This document shows positions 46,919 to 55,591 of a stretch of DNA of 64,000 nt, one piece after another. Origin of the DNA: Wenyingzhuangia marina (GTDB lineage Bacteria; Bacteroidota; Bacteroidia; Flavobacteriales; Flavobacteriaceae); the NCBI RefSeq assembly GCF_900130035.1, contig NZ_FQXQ01000003.1:372001-436000 (forward strand), given 5' to 3'. Each line of letters begins with the position of its first letter. Positions within the stretch are counted from its first letter, which is position 1. Both the position numbers and the translations under genes were made by a program. The notes beneath the pieces are model-generated. The model saw only the letters and a list, made by a program, of their open reading frames with translations. It made no database searches and had not been told where the DNA came from.

Positions 46919-47903
46919 AGGAAGGATATTTATCTCCAAAAATTATTTGCCAATTTTCAATAGCCTTTTCTTGATTCTTTTTTTCAATTTCAAAATCAAG
47001 AGCAATATTAGCAGTGTCATAACAAGACTTGGCTTTGCTTGAAATTCTATCCTTTTGTTCGCTAGTGAGATTGTTTATATTGCCTTGTATTCCTTTTGGG
47101 TCTTGAACATCATAACGAATGTTAGAATACAAATAGTAAAAAAAGTTTTTGATATTAATGTCATTAAAATCATTCTGACTCCCCGTTGATTTAACGAAGT
47201 TCAAAACAAGGACTTCAAATAAGTATGAGCCAATTTTAGGACTTGTAAAATTTGCATTCCAATATTTTAAAGTCCTTACTAGTTGATATACTTTCCCGCC
47301 GTAATTCTGATTTGTATTTTTAATATTGTCTTGGTCTGTGGTTGGATTTGAAGCCTTCCAATTTCCACTTCCGTCTGGAATAAGATAAAAGTTATTTACT
47401 GTGTAGAAGCAAGGTACAATGTCATAACTCCAAGTATATGAAACCAAATTGAGTACAGTCGCTTCTTGATTTCTTTTGATGTCTGCGTTTGAATATTGAG
47501 GAACGGTTTCTAACGCTTTTACTAACTTATTAACTACTTTTATTGAATTAAGAGTATAATCGTCATTTGAAAGTTTCTTTAAGCTGTCAATTGCGTTCTC
47601 TGTATGAATGTAATATTTTTTATTGTCATAAGTGTCAATTTGATAATAAGCATTTCCTGCTCCAATACAGTACATAAGGTCAATGTCGTCAAGGGGTTTT
47701 ATTTTGGTGTTTCTAGCGAATGAACCAAATTTTATATGCTTTTCGGGGTAGTCATTTGGGAAGTCTTCAACATTTTCAGGAAAAGCCAATAATTGTGTAA
47801 TTAACCAATCTCGACTGCTTCTTGCATTGTCAGTGTTATCCTTGATAAGGTTTACCACATCTTTATTAAATTCTTCGAATGCTTGATTTACACTTTTTGC
47901 CAT
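46911..47903 (-). CDS. CD-NTase (cGAS/DncV-like nucleotidyltransferase), CBASS-type
   Basis: 330 residues, usual length for a bacterial CD-NTase. Helical start, then the nucleotidyltransferase motif FGSFARNTKIKPLDDIDLM (Gly60-Ser61, metal aspartates Asp73 and Asp75), and a third carboxylate Asp161 in SYDIVPCFY. The C-terminal helical half includes YQLVRTLKYWNA. Such enzymes make cyclic oligonucleotide alarms upon phage infection. The overlapping downstream membrane protein is the expected effector. No Cap2/Cap3 or HORMA/TRIP13 genes are seen, so a type I two-gene CBASS is most likely. Confidence 0.85.
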   Translation of the reverse strand: MAKSVNQAFEEFNKDVVNLIKDNTDNARSSRDWLITQLLAFPENVEDFPNDYPEKHIKFGSFARNTKIKPLDDIDLMYCIGAGNAYYQIDTYDNKKYYIHTENAIDSLKKLSNDDYTLNSIKVVNKLVKALETVPQYSNADIKRNQEATVLNLVSYTWSYDIVPCFYTVNNFYLIPDGSGNWKASNPTTDQDNIKNTNQNYGGKVYQLVRTLKYWNANFTSPKIGSYLFEVLVLNFVKSTGSQNDFNDINIKNFFYYLYSNIRYDVQDPKGIQGNINNLTSEQKDRISSKAKSCYDTANIALDFEIEKKNQEKAIENWQIIFGDKYPSYE

Positions 47904-48112
47904 ATTGTTCTTATGTGTGTTAGTTTTTCAAAAATCTCTGCCAACCCCAAATAACCAAACTTTCTTTAGGAATTGGCTTTTTCGAGAAGTCAATCTTTTT
48001 TATAAAGTTAGCTATAAAAATCAGTGAGTTACAGAAATACTTTTGCACAAAACTTAAAAGTTCTTAACAAATAACAATATTTATAGTATTTTTATAAAGT
48101 CACTAAATAAAA

Positions 48113-48196
48113 AAAGAGCTATCAAAATAATTGATAACTCTTAAATATAGTTGTCTCTATGTTTATTATTTAAATACCTTCTGCAAGGTGTTTTAA
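48113..48196. repeat. Direct repeat copy B (native fnr 3' end), right edge of island
   Basis: 84 bp, aligned with 43198-43284 (three mismatches, one 3-base gap). It comprises the last codons of crp/fnr, the stop, and the terminator stem. This copy is in its natural place. Confidence 0.85.
48114..48142 (-). terminator. Terminator of crp/fnr
   Basis: Stem AAGAGCTATCAA / TTGATAACTCTT with loop AATAA. One pair is a G-U wobble only in the minus-strand RNA, and seven U follow in that direction. The corresponding stem in copy A (43199-43227) lacks the U run. Confidence 0.8.
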
Positions 48197-48883
48197 TTCC
48201 TCTTCATCTAGAATTACAATGGCTTTTCCATCTAAATCTATCAAACCATCTTTTTTAAATCCAGATAATATTCTAATAGCCGATTCTGTTGCCGTTCCCA
48301 CAGAACTTGCAATCTCTTTTCTACTTAGCTGAATATTAATAGTGTTGTTATTGTCTACACCATAAGTTTCCTTTAAAAACAAAATCAAATCAGCCATACG
48401 TTGGTGTACCGTATTGGTAGAAATATTGGTTATTGCGTTGTTAGCTTCTTTTAAATCGCTACAAACGGTTTTAAACATGGCCCCAGCAAACTTTGGGTTT
48501 TCTTCTAAAGGTTTCTTAATTAAGTCTTGCGGAATGTAACAAGCAGCTACATCATTTAAAGCGGTAACCTTAATGGTACTAGGTTCATGAGTAATGGCAG
48601 AGTGGTAGCCAATTAAATCTCCTTTTTTACTAAATTTTACAATTTGTTCTTTTCCATTTGCATTTAATTGAGAGAGTTTACAAACCCCATCTTTAATACA
48701 GTATACACCAGAAGAAAATTTACCTTCATCAAAAATAACTTCTCCTTTTTTAAAGATATGTACATCTTTAGAGTCAGAAATTCGTGATAATTCTTCCTTA
48801 CTTAAAGCATTTAAGTTGTTAAATTGTTTAATTAAACATTGTTCACATCTACCCACAGTAAAAGATTTTTTTGTTCTTTTCAA
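48170..48883 (-). CDS. Crp/Fnr-family transcriptional regulator
   Basis: 237 residues. N-terminal CEQC in RCEQCLIKQF, then a cNMP-type beta-roll (GEVIFDEGKFSSGVYCIKDG, KFSKKGDLIGYHSAITHEP) and a long dimer helix. C-terminal winged helix (QLSRKEIASSVGTATESAIR, SGFKKDGLIDLDGKAIVIL). Divergent from the cbb3 oxidase cluster and likely its regulator, as Fnr-type factors are in other bacteria. Only the two N-terminal cysteines are obvious, so an oxygen-sensing [4Fe-4S] cluster of the E. coli type is not proven. Its 3' end is the direct-repeat sequence that bounds the island. Confidence 0.9.
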   Translation of the reverse strand: MKRTKKSFTVGRCEQCLIKQFNNLNALSKEELSRISDSKDVHIFKKGEVIFDEGKFSSGVYCIKDGVCKLSQLNANGKEQIVKFSKKGDLIGYHSAITHEPSTIKVTALNDVAACYIPQDLIKKPLEENPKFAGAMFKTVCSDLKEANNAITNISTNTVHQRMADLILFLKETYGVDNNNTINIQLSRKEIASSVGTATESAIRILSGFKKDGLIDLDGKAIVILDEEELKHLAEGI

Positions 48884-48916
48884 AAATACGGAAAGTTTGT
48901 ATGATATTAGTCATTG

Positions 48917-48932
48917 TATAAGATTTCTTATA
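48917..48932. promoter_or_regulatory. Possible Crp/Fnr operator between fnr and ccoI
   Basis: Perfect palindrome TATAAGA-TT-TCTTATA in the 86-base divergent spacer. Position and symmetry suit a Crp/Fnr dimer site, but it is not the classical TTGAT-N4-ATCAA motif. Confidence 0.4.
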
Positions 48933-48969
48933 TCATCAATTTTACATTTTATAAATATTTACGTTTAAA

Positions 48970-51327
48970 ATGGAAGAAAAATCCTGTTATCATTGTGGAG
49001 ATGTGGCTGATCAAGATATTGTTGTATTTGATGAGAAAATTTTCTGTTGCCATGGTTGTAAAACTGTATATGAAATATTTAAGGATAATGATTTAACTGC
49101 ATATTATGATTTTGAAAAAAATCCTGGGTTAACGCCTGATGGAATTAAAGGAAAATATGCTTTTTTAAATAATGCTACGGTTGTAAGTAAGTTGTTAGAT
49201 TTTCAGGAAGATGGAATTGAAATTGTAACTCTTTACATTCCTAAAATACATTGTAGCTCATGTGTTTGGGTGTTAGAACACTTACAGAAGTTAAATGATG
49301 GAATTGTAAATTCAAGAGTTCATTTTTCTAAAAAAACAGTACAAGTAACCTATAATAATAAGATTACTTTACAACAATTGGTAGAATTACTAGCCATGAT
49401 TGGTTACGATCCTTATATCAGTTTAGAGGATGGAGAAAAAACTAAAAACAAAAGTAAAAGCAGTACTTATAAACTAGCCATTGCAGGATTTGCTTTTGGT
49501 AATAGTATGTTTTTATCTTTTCCAGATTATTTTGGAAAACCAGATGTTTGGTTGGCTCATTACCAACCTTTATTTGTGTTGTTGATGTTTTTATTTTCTT
49601 TACCAGTGGTTTTTTATGCTGCTAACGATTATTTTATTTCTGCTTATAAAGGTCTAAGAAAAAGAATTTTAAATATCGATGTTCCTATTAGTATTGGGGT
49701 ATTGGTCTTGTTTTTAAGAAGTAGTTACGAATTTTTTTCAGGAACTGGACAAGGTTATTTTGATAGCTTAACAGGTTTGATTTTCTTTTTGTTATTAGGA
49801 AAATTGTTTCAACAAAAAACCTATGATTTTTTATCGTTCGAAAGAGATTTTAAATCTTATTTCCCCATAGCTATTTCTACTTTGGTTAAAGGAAAAGAAG
49901 TGGTTGTTCCTGTTAATGAAATTCAAATAAACGATGTTATTGTTATCAGAAATGAAGAAGTTATTCCTACCGATGGAGTAGTGGTGAGTGGGCATCCAAC
50001 GTTAGATTATAGTTTTGTAACTGGAGAAGCCAATTTAATTGAAAAGCAAATAGGAGATAAGGTTTTTGCAGGTGGAAAACAACAAGGAGAATCTATTAGC
50101 CTTAAAGTAACAAAAACTGTAGATCAAAGTTATTTGACTAAATTATGGAGTCAGAATTCTTATGAAAAACCTTCAAAATTAACCAATCTTACCGATGCCG
50201 TTAGTCAATATTTTACTTGGGGATTATTATTAATTACGCTGGTTTCTGCTGTTTATTGGTTTCAGGTTGATAAAAGTCAAATTGTGAATGTGGTGACTTC
50301 TATTTTAATAGTGGCTTGTCCTTGTGCTTTGGCTTTATCAGCTCCTTTTGCATTTGGGAATGTACTGCGTATTTTAGGAAAAAAAGGGTTTTATTTAAAA
50401 GACAGTACTGTTATAGAAAAGATTGCTCATGTTCAAACCATTTTTTTTGACAAAACAGGAACTTTAACCACTAGAAATAAGCAAGAGTTTACTTATGAAG
50501 GAGAGGTTATGTCAGATGAAGAATTGTCTATGGTTAAATCATTGGTTAGAAATTCTAATCATCCTTTAAGTAGAACTTTATTTAAAAAAATTAAAGCAAA
50601 CTTACTAGAAGTTCTTGATTTTAATGAAGTTGAAGGAAATGGAATTAGAGGAATTTTTAATCAAAAAATGGTTAAAGTAGGTTCTGCCAACTTTATAGGG
50701 ATTTCTAAAAATGAAATAGAAACCGAAAGTAGGGTATATGTAAGTATTGATGGTTATTTAAAAGGTTATTTTAAGTTTGGTAATCAATACAGGGAAGATG
50801 TTTTTAATACTTTAAAGGAATTGTCAAAACATCATCAAATCAATGTTTTATCGGGAGATAATGATGCTTCAAAAAACTATTTAGAAAATCAGCTGCCTAG
50901 TACAACTCAGTTTTATTTCAATCAATCACCACAAGATAAGTTAGAGCAAGTAAAAGCGTGTCAGCAAAAAAATCAATCCGTAATGATGGTTGGAGATGGT
51001 TTAAATGATGCTGGAGCTTTATTACAATCAGAAGTAGGAATAGCGGTAGCAGAAGATGTAAATGTTTTTTCTCCTGCTAGCGATGCTATTATTGATGCTA
51101 GTAAAATAAATATCATACCAGCTTATTTTAAATTTTGTAAGGCAAGTTTAAACGTTGTAAAAGTTAGTTTTTTACTCTCTATTTTATACAATGTTATAGG
51201 TTTGTATTTTGCAACATCAGGAGCTTTAACTCCTTTAATTGCAGCTATTTTAATGCCTCTAAGTTCTATTACTATTGTGGTGTTTGTAACTGTAGTAACA
51301 AATCTTTTAGCTAAAAACATCAAATAA
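48970..51327 (+). CDS. ccoI: CcoI/FixI-type copper P-type ATPase
   Basis: 785 residues. N-terminal zinc-finger-like metal region (CYHCGDV, CCHGCKTVYEIF), an HMA-like domain with HCSSCVWVLEHL (about 96-107), and eight TM helices. P-type motifs: VACPCALALSAPF (CPC metal site, about 452), FFDKTGTLTT (phosphorylated Asp), VGDGLNDAGALLQS. This is the P1B-3 CcoI/FixI form that supplies copper for cbb3 oxidase assembly. Divergent from fnr. First gene of the plus-strand cco region; the next plus-strand gene is ccoS. Confidence 0.93.
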   Translation: MEEKSCYHCGDVADQDIVVFDEKIFCCHGCKTVYEIFKDNDLTAYYDFEKNPGLTPDGIKGKYAFLNNATVVSKLLDFQEDGIEIVTLYIPKIHCSSCVWVLEHLQKLNDGIVNSRVHFSKKTVQVTYNNKITLQQLVELLAMIGYDPYISLEDGEKTKNKSKSSTYKLAIAGFAFGNSMFLSFPDYFGKPDVWLAHYQPLFVLLMFLFSLPVVFYAANDYFISAYKGLRKRILNIDVPISIGVLVLFLRSSYEFFSGTGQGYFDSLTGLIFFLLLGKLFQQKTYDFLSFERDFKSYFPIAISTLVKGKEVVVPVNEIQINDVIVIRNEEVIPTDGVVVSGHPTLDYSFVTGEANLIEKQIGDKVFAGGKQQGESISLKVTKTVDQSYLTKLWSQNSYEKPSKLTNLTDAVSQYFTWGLLLITLVSAVYWFQVDKSQIVNVVTSILIVACPCALALSAPFAFGNVLRILGKKGFYLKDSTVIEKIAHVQTIFFDKTGTLTTRNKQEFTYEGEVMSDEELSMVKSLVRNSNHPLSRTLFKKIKANLLEVLDFNEVEGNGIRGIFNQKMVKVGSANFIGISKNEIETESRVYVSIDGYLKGYFKFGNQYREDVFNTLKELSKHHQINVLSGDNDASKNYLENQLPSTTQFYFNQSPQDKLEQVKACQQKNQSVMMVGDGLNDAGALLQSEVGIAVAEDVNVFSPASDAIIDASKINIIPAYFKFCKASLNVVKVSFLLSILYNVIGLYFATSGALTPLIAAILMPLSSITIVVFVTVVTNLLAKNIK

Positions 51328-51381
51328 AATAGAGGATAGCTATAAGTTAATATTTGTTATAAATGTTTACCAAACCGGTTT

Positions 51382-51984
51382 TTATTTTTTACTTTTTTTA
51401 GGATCGTAAAAAATAATTACCTGTATAATAATAGCCATCATAATTAAGAATATAATTTCTACTTGTGTAAATAAATCAATAGCTTTTATTGCTTTATTAC
51501 TCATAAACATTTGCTGTTTACCTTCGTCAAGTTGAATTTTTGATAAACTTTGTAAGGTGTGAGTAATGTTATCAATGCTTTTTAATAATTCAGCTTTATT
51601 ATCTCTGTTAGAATCAACATAACGTTCTTCTAGTTTATTTAGATGATTAAATTCGTTCTTAAAGTTGTTAAAAAGTGTTTGTTCTTTAAGAGTTAGTTTT
51701 GTTTGCTCATAAGTTTCTATGTAGTTTTTTATTTGCTGATTGGTTTGTTCATTTCTTTTTTGATAAAAAATAGAATCTGAAGAGACCAATGCCATTTCTT
51801 TTTCATGAATTAATAATAATGATTCAAATAATAAATCACTAGCAACAATTCTATCTTTATAAATAGTGGTTACTGATTTTTTAAGTCTATTAAAGTTTTT
51901 ATTGTCCACTATGTTGGTACTTAGTACAATAAGGAAAATTAATAAGATGCTTGCTACTTTTTTAATTTTAGGAATATTAATCAT
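51382..51984 (-). CDS. MCP four-helix-bundle sensor-like membrane protein
   Basis: 200 residues. TM helix at 12-29 (SILLIFLIVLSTNIV), a periplasmic helical bundle rich in heptads (about 30-165: RLKKSVTTIYKDRIVASDLL, KLNKLEERYVDS-like stretches), then a second TM (VEIIFLIMMAIIIQVIIFY) and a very short basic tail. It resembles the four-helix-bundle ligand domain of chemoreceptors but has no HAMP, kinase or MCP signalling domain, so how it signals is unclear. It lies antiparallel between ccoI and ccoS. Confidence 0.72.
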   Translation of the reverse strand: MINIPKIKKVASILLIFLIVLSTNIVDNKNFNRLKKSVTTIYKDRIVASDLLFESLLLIHEKEMALVSSDSIFYQKRNEQTNQQIKNYIETYEQTKLTLKEQTLFNNFKNEFNHLNKLEERYVDSNRDNKAELLKSIDNITHTLQSLSKIQLDEGKQQMFMSNKAIKAIDLFTQVEIIFLIMMAIIIQVIIFYDPKKSKK

Positions 51985-52166
51985 GTCTCTTTAATTTATA
52001 GTACAGAAATTAACTTTCAATATATGTAAATTTTTATTTATTAAAAATGAATAAGCCTTTATTTTACTCACAAATTCAGTTCTCATTATAAAATTATCTA
52101 AACCATGATAATAATCATTTTTTGCCATCTATGATGCCAATACTTTTGTTACAAATAAAAGTAAAC

Positions 52167-52325
52167 ATGAGTGTTATTTACATTTTAATTATCGTGAGTC
52201 TTTGCGTAGCTGTGGTTTTCTTGGCAGTATTCTTTTTAGCTGTTAGAAATGGTCAGTTTGAAGATGATGAAACACCAGCTATTAGAATGCTTTTTAATGA
52301 TAATGTAAAGAATAAAGAAGAATAA
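52167..52325 (+). CDS. ccoS: cbb3 oxidase assembly protein CcoS
   Basis: 52 residues from the ATG at 52167, giving MSVIYILIIVSLCVAVVFLA. One TM helix, then the conserved NGQFEDDETPAIRML, which is the CcoS/FixS signature. An earlier in-frame ATG at 52122 would prepend an unrelated stretch, so 52167 is chosen. CcoS is needed for insertion of heme and copper into the cbb3 oxidase. It precedes ccoNO by 35 bases. Confidence 0.92.
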   Translation: MSVIYILIIVSLCVAVVFLAVFFLAVRNGQFEDDETPAIRMLFNDNVKNKEE

Positions 52326-52360
52326 ATAAAAACCAAAACAATTAATCGAATTACTATTTT

Positions 52361-54532
52361 ATGGAAAAAGAACAATTTTATTATGACAACAAAGTCGTAA
52401 AGAAATTTATTTACGCAACTATGTTTTGGGGACTCATAGGAATGTCAGTAGGTTTACTGTTGGCATTAATGTTTGTGTTTCCAAACATCACCAAAGGAGT
52501 TTCATGGCTAAGTTTTGGTAGATTAAGACCTTTACATACCAATGCAGTTATTTTTGCCTTCATTGGAAATGCAATGTTTGCAGGTGTTTATTATTCATTG
52601 CAAAGACTTTTAAAGGCTAGAATGTTTAGTGATTTACTTAGTAAAATTAATTTTTGGGGATGGCAAGCAATTATTGTAGCAGCAGCCATTACTTTACCAT
52701 TGGGTATTACTTCAAGTAAAGAATATGCAGAACTAGAGTGGCCAATTGATATTGCCATAGCTCTTATTTGGGTGGTATTTGGTATCAACATGATTGGAAC
52801 TATCTTAAAAAGAAGAGAACGTCATTTATATGTTGCTATTTGGTTTTATTTAGGAACGTTTGTTACTGTAGCAGTTCTACATATTTTTAACAGTTTGGCA
52901 TTGCCAGTTTCTTTCTTAAAGAGTTATTCAGTGTACGCAGGGGTACAAGATGCCTTAGTACAATGGTGGTATGGACACAATGCAGTGGCTTTTTTCTTAA
53001 CCACACCATTTTTAGGGTTGATGTACTATTTTGTGCCTAAAGCAGCTAACAGACCTGTGTATTCGTACCGATTGTCTATTGTGCACTTTTGGTCATTAAT
53101 ATTTATCTACATTTGGGCTGGACCTCACCACTTATTATATACAGCTTTGCCAGATTGGGCACAAAATTTAGGGGTTGCATTTTCTGTAATGTTAATTGCT
53201 CCATCTTGGGGAGGAATGATCAACGGATTGTTAACCTTAAGAGGAGCTTGGGATAAAGTGAGAGTTGATCCTGTTTTAAAGTTTATGGTTGTAGCTATTA
53301 CAGGATACGGTATGGCAACCTTTGAAGGACCTATGTTGTCTTTAAAAAATGTAAATGCCATTGCACACTTTTCAGATTGGATTATAGCCCATGTACATGT
53401 TGGAGCATTAGCTTGGAATGGATTTTTAACTTTTGGGATGATCTATTGGTTGGTTCCAGTATTGTTTAAAACCAAATTACAGTCTATTAAATTAGCAAAT
53501 ATTCACTTTTGGTTAGGTACTTTAGGAATTATTATTTATGCTTTCCCAATGTATATTGCAGGGTTTGTGCAAGCTTCTATGTGGAAACAATTTAATCCTG
53601 ATGGAACTTTAGTTTATGGTAACTTTTTAGAAACAGTTACTCAAATTATTCCAATGTATTGGATGCGTGCAGTAGGAGGAACTATGTATATTGTTGGGGC
53701 GGTAGTTATGTTGTTTAACATTTCTGCAACTATTAAAAGAGGTTCAGAAGTAGAAGATGATTTAAGCGAAGCAGCTCCTTTACAAAGATTGAAAAAAGGA
53801 AGAATATTAGGAGAATCTTGGCATCAACAATTAGAAAGAAGACCAGTTCAATTAACCATTTTTGCAACAATTGCTATATTAATAGGTGGGATTGTTCAAA
53901 TTATTCCAACCATTATGGTGGAGTCTAACATTCCAACGATTAGTAGTGTAAAGCCTTATACTCCTTTAGAATTAGAAGGTAGAGATTTATATATACGAGA
54001 AGGTTGTGTGGGTTGTCACTCTCAAATGATTCGTCCTTTCCGTTCAGAAGTAGAGCGTTATGGTGAATATTCTAAAGCTGGAGAATTTGTGTACGACCAT
54101 CCTTTCTTATGGGGATCAAAACGTACAGGACCAGATTTGCATAGAGTTGGACAAAAATACTCTGATAGCTGGCACTTTAATCATATGATTGATCCACAAA
54201 GTACTTCACCAGGTTCTATCATGCCTTCTTATTCTTGGTTGTTAAAGAATACTTTAGATACTAGTAATACTAAAGGAAAAATGGAAGTAATGGTAACTTT
54301 AGGAGTTCCATATTCTGCAGAAGAAATTAAGAATGCTGAGGAAAATATGAAAGCTCAAGCAGATGTGATTGCAGAGAATTTAACCCAAGATCCATCTTTT
54401 GTAGATAGTTATGAAGCAGCTCAAGCAGAAGCAAAAGCAAAAGGAGAAGCATTTGTGCCAATTCAACAAAGAGAAATTGTAGCCTTGATTGCTTATTTAC
54501 AAAGATTAGGAACTGATATAAAAACAAAATAA
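52361..54532 (+). CDS. ccoNO: cbb3 cytochrome oxidase, fused subunits CcoN-CcoO
   Basis: 723 residues. Residues 1-470 are the heme-copper oxidase subunit CcoN (LRPLHTNAVIFAFIGNAMFA, WWYGHNAVAFFL, WAGPHHLLYTALP, HFSDWIIAHVHVGALAWNG carry heme and CuB histidines). From about 500 on comes CcoO, a membrane-anchored cytochrome c with REGCVGCHSQMIRPF (CxxCH near 548). The fusion of N and O is a Bacteroidota feature. Reduces oxygen to water with high affinity and pumps protons. Core of a ccoS-NO-Q-P-G-H operon. Confidence 0.95.
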   Translation: MEKEQFYYDNKVVKKFIYATMFWGLIGMSVGLLLALMFVFPNITKGVSWLSFGRLRPLHTNAVIFAFIGNAMFAGVYYSLQRLLKARMFSDLLSKINFWGWQAIIVAAAITLPLGITSSKEYAELEWPIDIAIALIWVVFGINMIGTILKRRERHLYVAIWFYLGTFVTVAVLHIFNSLALPVSFLKSYSVYAGVQDALVQWWYGHNAVAFFLTTPFLGLMYYFVPKAANRPVYSYRLSIVHFWSLIFIYIWAGPHHLLYTALPDWAQNLGVAFSVMLIAPSWGGMINGLLTLRGAWDKVRVDPVLKFMVVAITGYGMATFEGPMLSLKNVNAIAHFSDWIIAHVHVGALAWNGFLTFGMIYWLVPVLFKTKLQSIKLANIHFWLGTLGIIIYAFPMYIAGFVQASMWKQFNPDGTLVYGNFLETVTQIIPMYWMRAVGGTMYIVGAVVMLFNISATIKRGSEVEDDLSEAAPLQRLKKGRILGESWHQQLERRPVQLTIFATIAILIGGIVQIIPTIMVESNIPTISSVKPYTPLELEGRDLYIREGCVGCHSQMIRPFRSEVERYGEYSKAGEFVYDHPFLWGSKRTGPDLHRVGQKYSDSWHFNHMIDPQSTSPGSIMPSYSWLLKNTLDTSNTKGKMEVMVTLGVPYSAEEIKNAEENMKAQADVIAENLTQDPSFVDSYEAAQAEAKAKGEAFVPIQQREIVALIAYLQRLGTDIKTK

Positions 54533-54533
54533 G

Positions 54534-54698
54534 ATGTTAAAGTTTGTAAAAAATTATATGACAAGCATTGAGGGAATAGAAATTTACCCAATGATCTCTT
54601 TATCTATCTTCTTTGTCTTTTTTGCCCTTTTGTTTTTCTGGGTAATTAAAGCGAAAAAAGAATATATAGAAAAAGTGAGTAATCTTCCTTTTGAATAA
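54534..54698 (+). CDS. ccoQ: cbb3 oxidase small subunit CcoQ-like
   Basis: 54 residues: MLKFVKNYMTSIEGIEIYP, a TM helix (ISLSIFFVFFALLFFWVI), then a short polar tail KAKKEYIEKVSNLPFE. It begins one base after the ccoNO stop codon and ends 14 bases before ccoP. Position, size and single TM helix identify it as the CcoQ-type subunit that stabilises the complex. Too short for most gene-length cut-offs. Confidence 0.85.
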   Translation: MLKFVKNYMTSIEGIEIYPMISLSIFFVFFALLFFWVIKAKKEYIEKVSNLPFE

Positions 54699-54712
54699 AA
54701 AAAGACTGAACT

Positions 54713-55579
54713 ATGAGTGTTAAAAAACAAAATAAACAAATTGTAGGCTTTGTAATCATCAGTGTATTGGTAGGCCTATTGTTAGAATGGATGTTGCCAT
54801 CAGAAAATGGATATTCATCTTTAATAGCTTTAAAAATTACCTTGTACTTAATTTTGATGGCAGCCATATTTAGTGCCCGTTTTGTGGTTACTAAAATGAA
54901 TAATCTTTATTTGTCTTTATCTTCTGAAGAAGAGAAAAAAGCATTTAAGGAAGCACAAGAGGCTAAAAAAATAGATTGGTCAGACTGGCGTGCTATTATG
55001 AAACGTATGACTGCTGCAAAACCAATTGAGGAAGAAGGTGAGATTATCTTAAATCATGATTTTGATGGAATTAGGGAGTTAGATAATAATTTACCACCAT
55101 GGTGGATTTATGGATTTTATATGACAATTGTATTTGCTGTTAGTTACATGGTTTATTATGAAGTTTTAGATGGAAAAGATCAAAAACAAGAATATTTAGC
55201 AGAAGTTGCACTAGCCAAAAAACAAATTGCAGCTTATGAAGCTACTCAAGAAAAAGTAGATATGAGTGCTTTGGCAGAAGGAGATAATGCTCAAGGTAAA
55301 AAACTATTTAAACGTAATTGTGCTGTTTGTCATGCTATTGATGGAGGAGGTAAAATAGGACCTAACTTAACTGATGACTACTGGATTTTAGGAGGTAGTA
55401 TGGAAGATATTTACAATACTATTTCAGAAGGAGGTAGAGCAGGAAAAGGAATGATTGCTTGGAAAAACAGTTTTAGTTCTCAAGATCGCCAAATGTTAGC
55501 GGCTTATGTAAAAAGTTTAAAAGGAACAACTCCAGCGGAACCAAAAGAACCACAAGGAGATTTATACAAAGAAGAATAA
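54713..55579 (+). CDS. ccoP: cbb3 oxidase subunit CcoP (single-heme cytochrome c)
   Basis: 288 residues. Two N-terminal TM helices, a polar linker, a further TM (WWIYGFYMTIVFAVSYMVYY, preceded by the CcoP-type HDFDGIRELDNNLPPW), and one cytochrome c domain with CAVCH at about 203 and a Met ligand likely in AGKGMIAWKNSF. Proteobacterial CcoP has two CxxCH; here only one is seen, which is common in Bacteroidota. It passes electrons from soluble donors to CcoO. Confidence 0.93.
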   Translation: MSVKKQNKQIVGFVIISVLVGLLLEWMLPSENGYSSLIALKITLYLILMAAIFSARFVVTKMNNLYLSLSSEEEKKAFKEAQEAKKIDWSDWRAIMKRMTAAKPIEEEGEIILNHDFDGIRELDNNLPPWWIYGFYMTIVFAVSYMVYYEVLDGKDQKQEYLAEVALAKKQIAAYEATQEKVDMSALAEGDNAQGKKLFKRNCAVCHAIDGGGKIGPNLTDDYWILGGSMEDIYNTISEGGRAGKGMIAWKNSFSSQDRQMLAAYVKSLKGTTPAEPKEPQGDLYKEE

Positions 55580-55591
55580 GTTTATTAAAAA

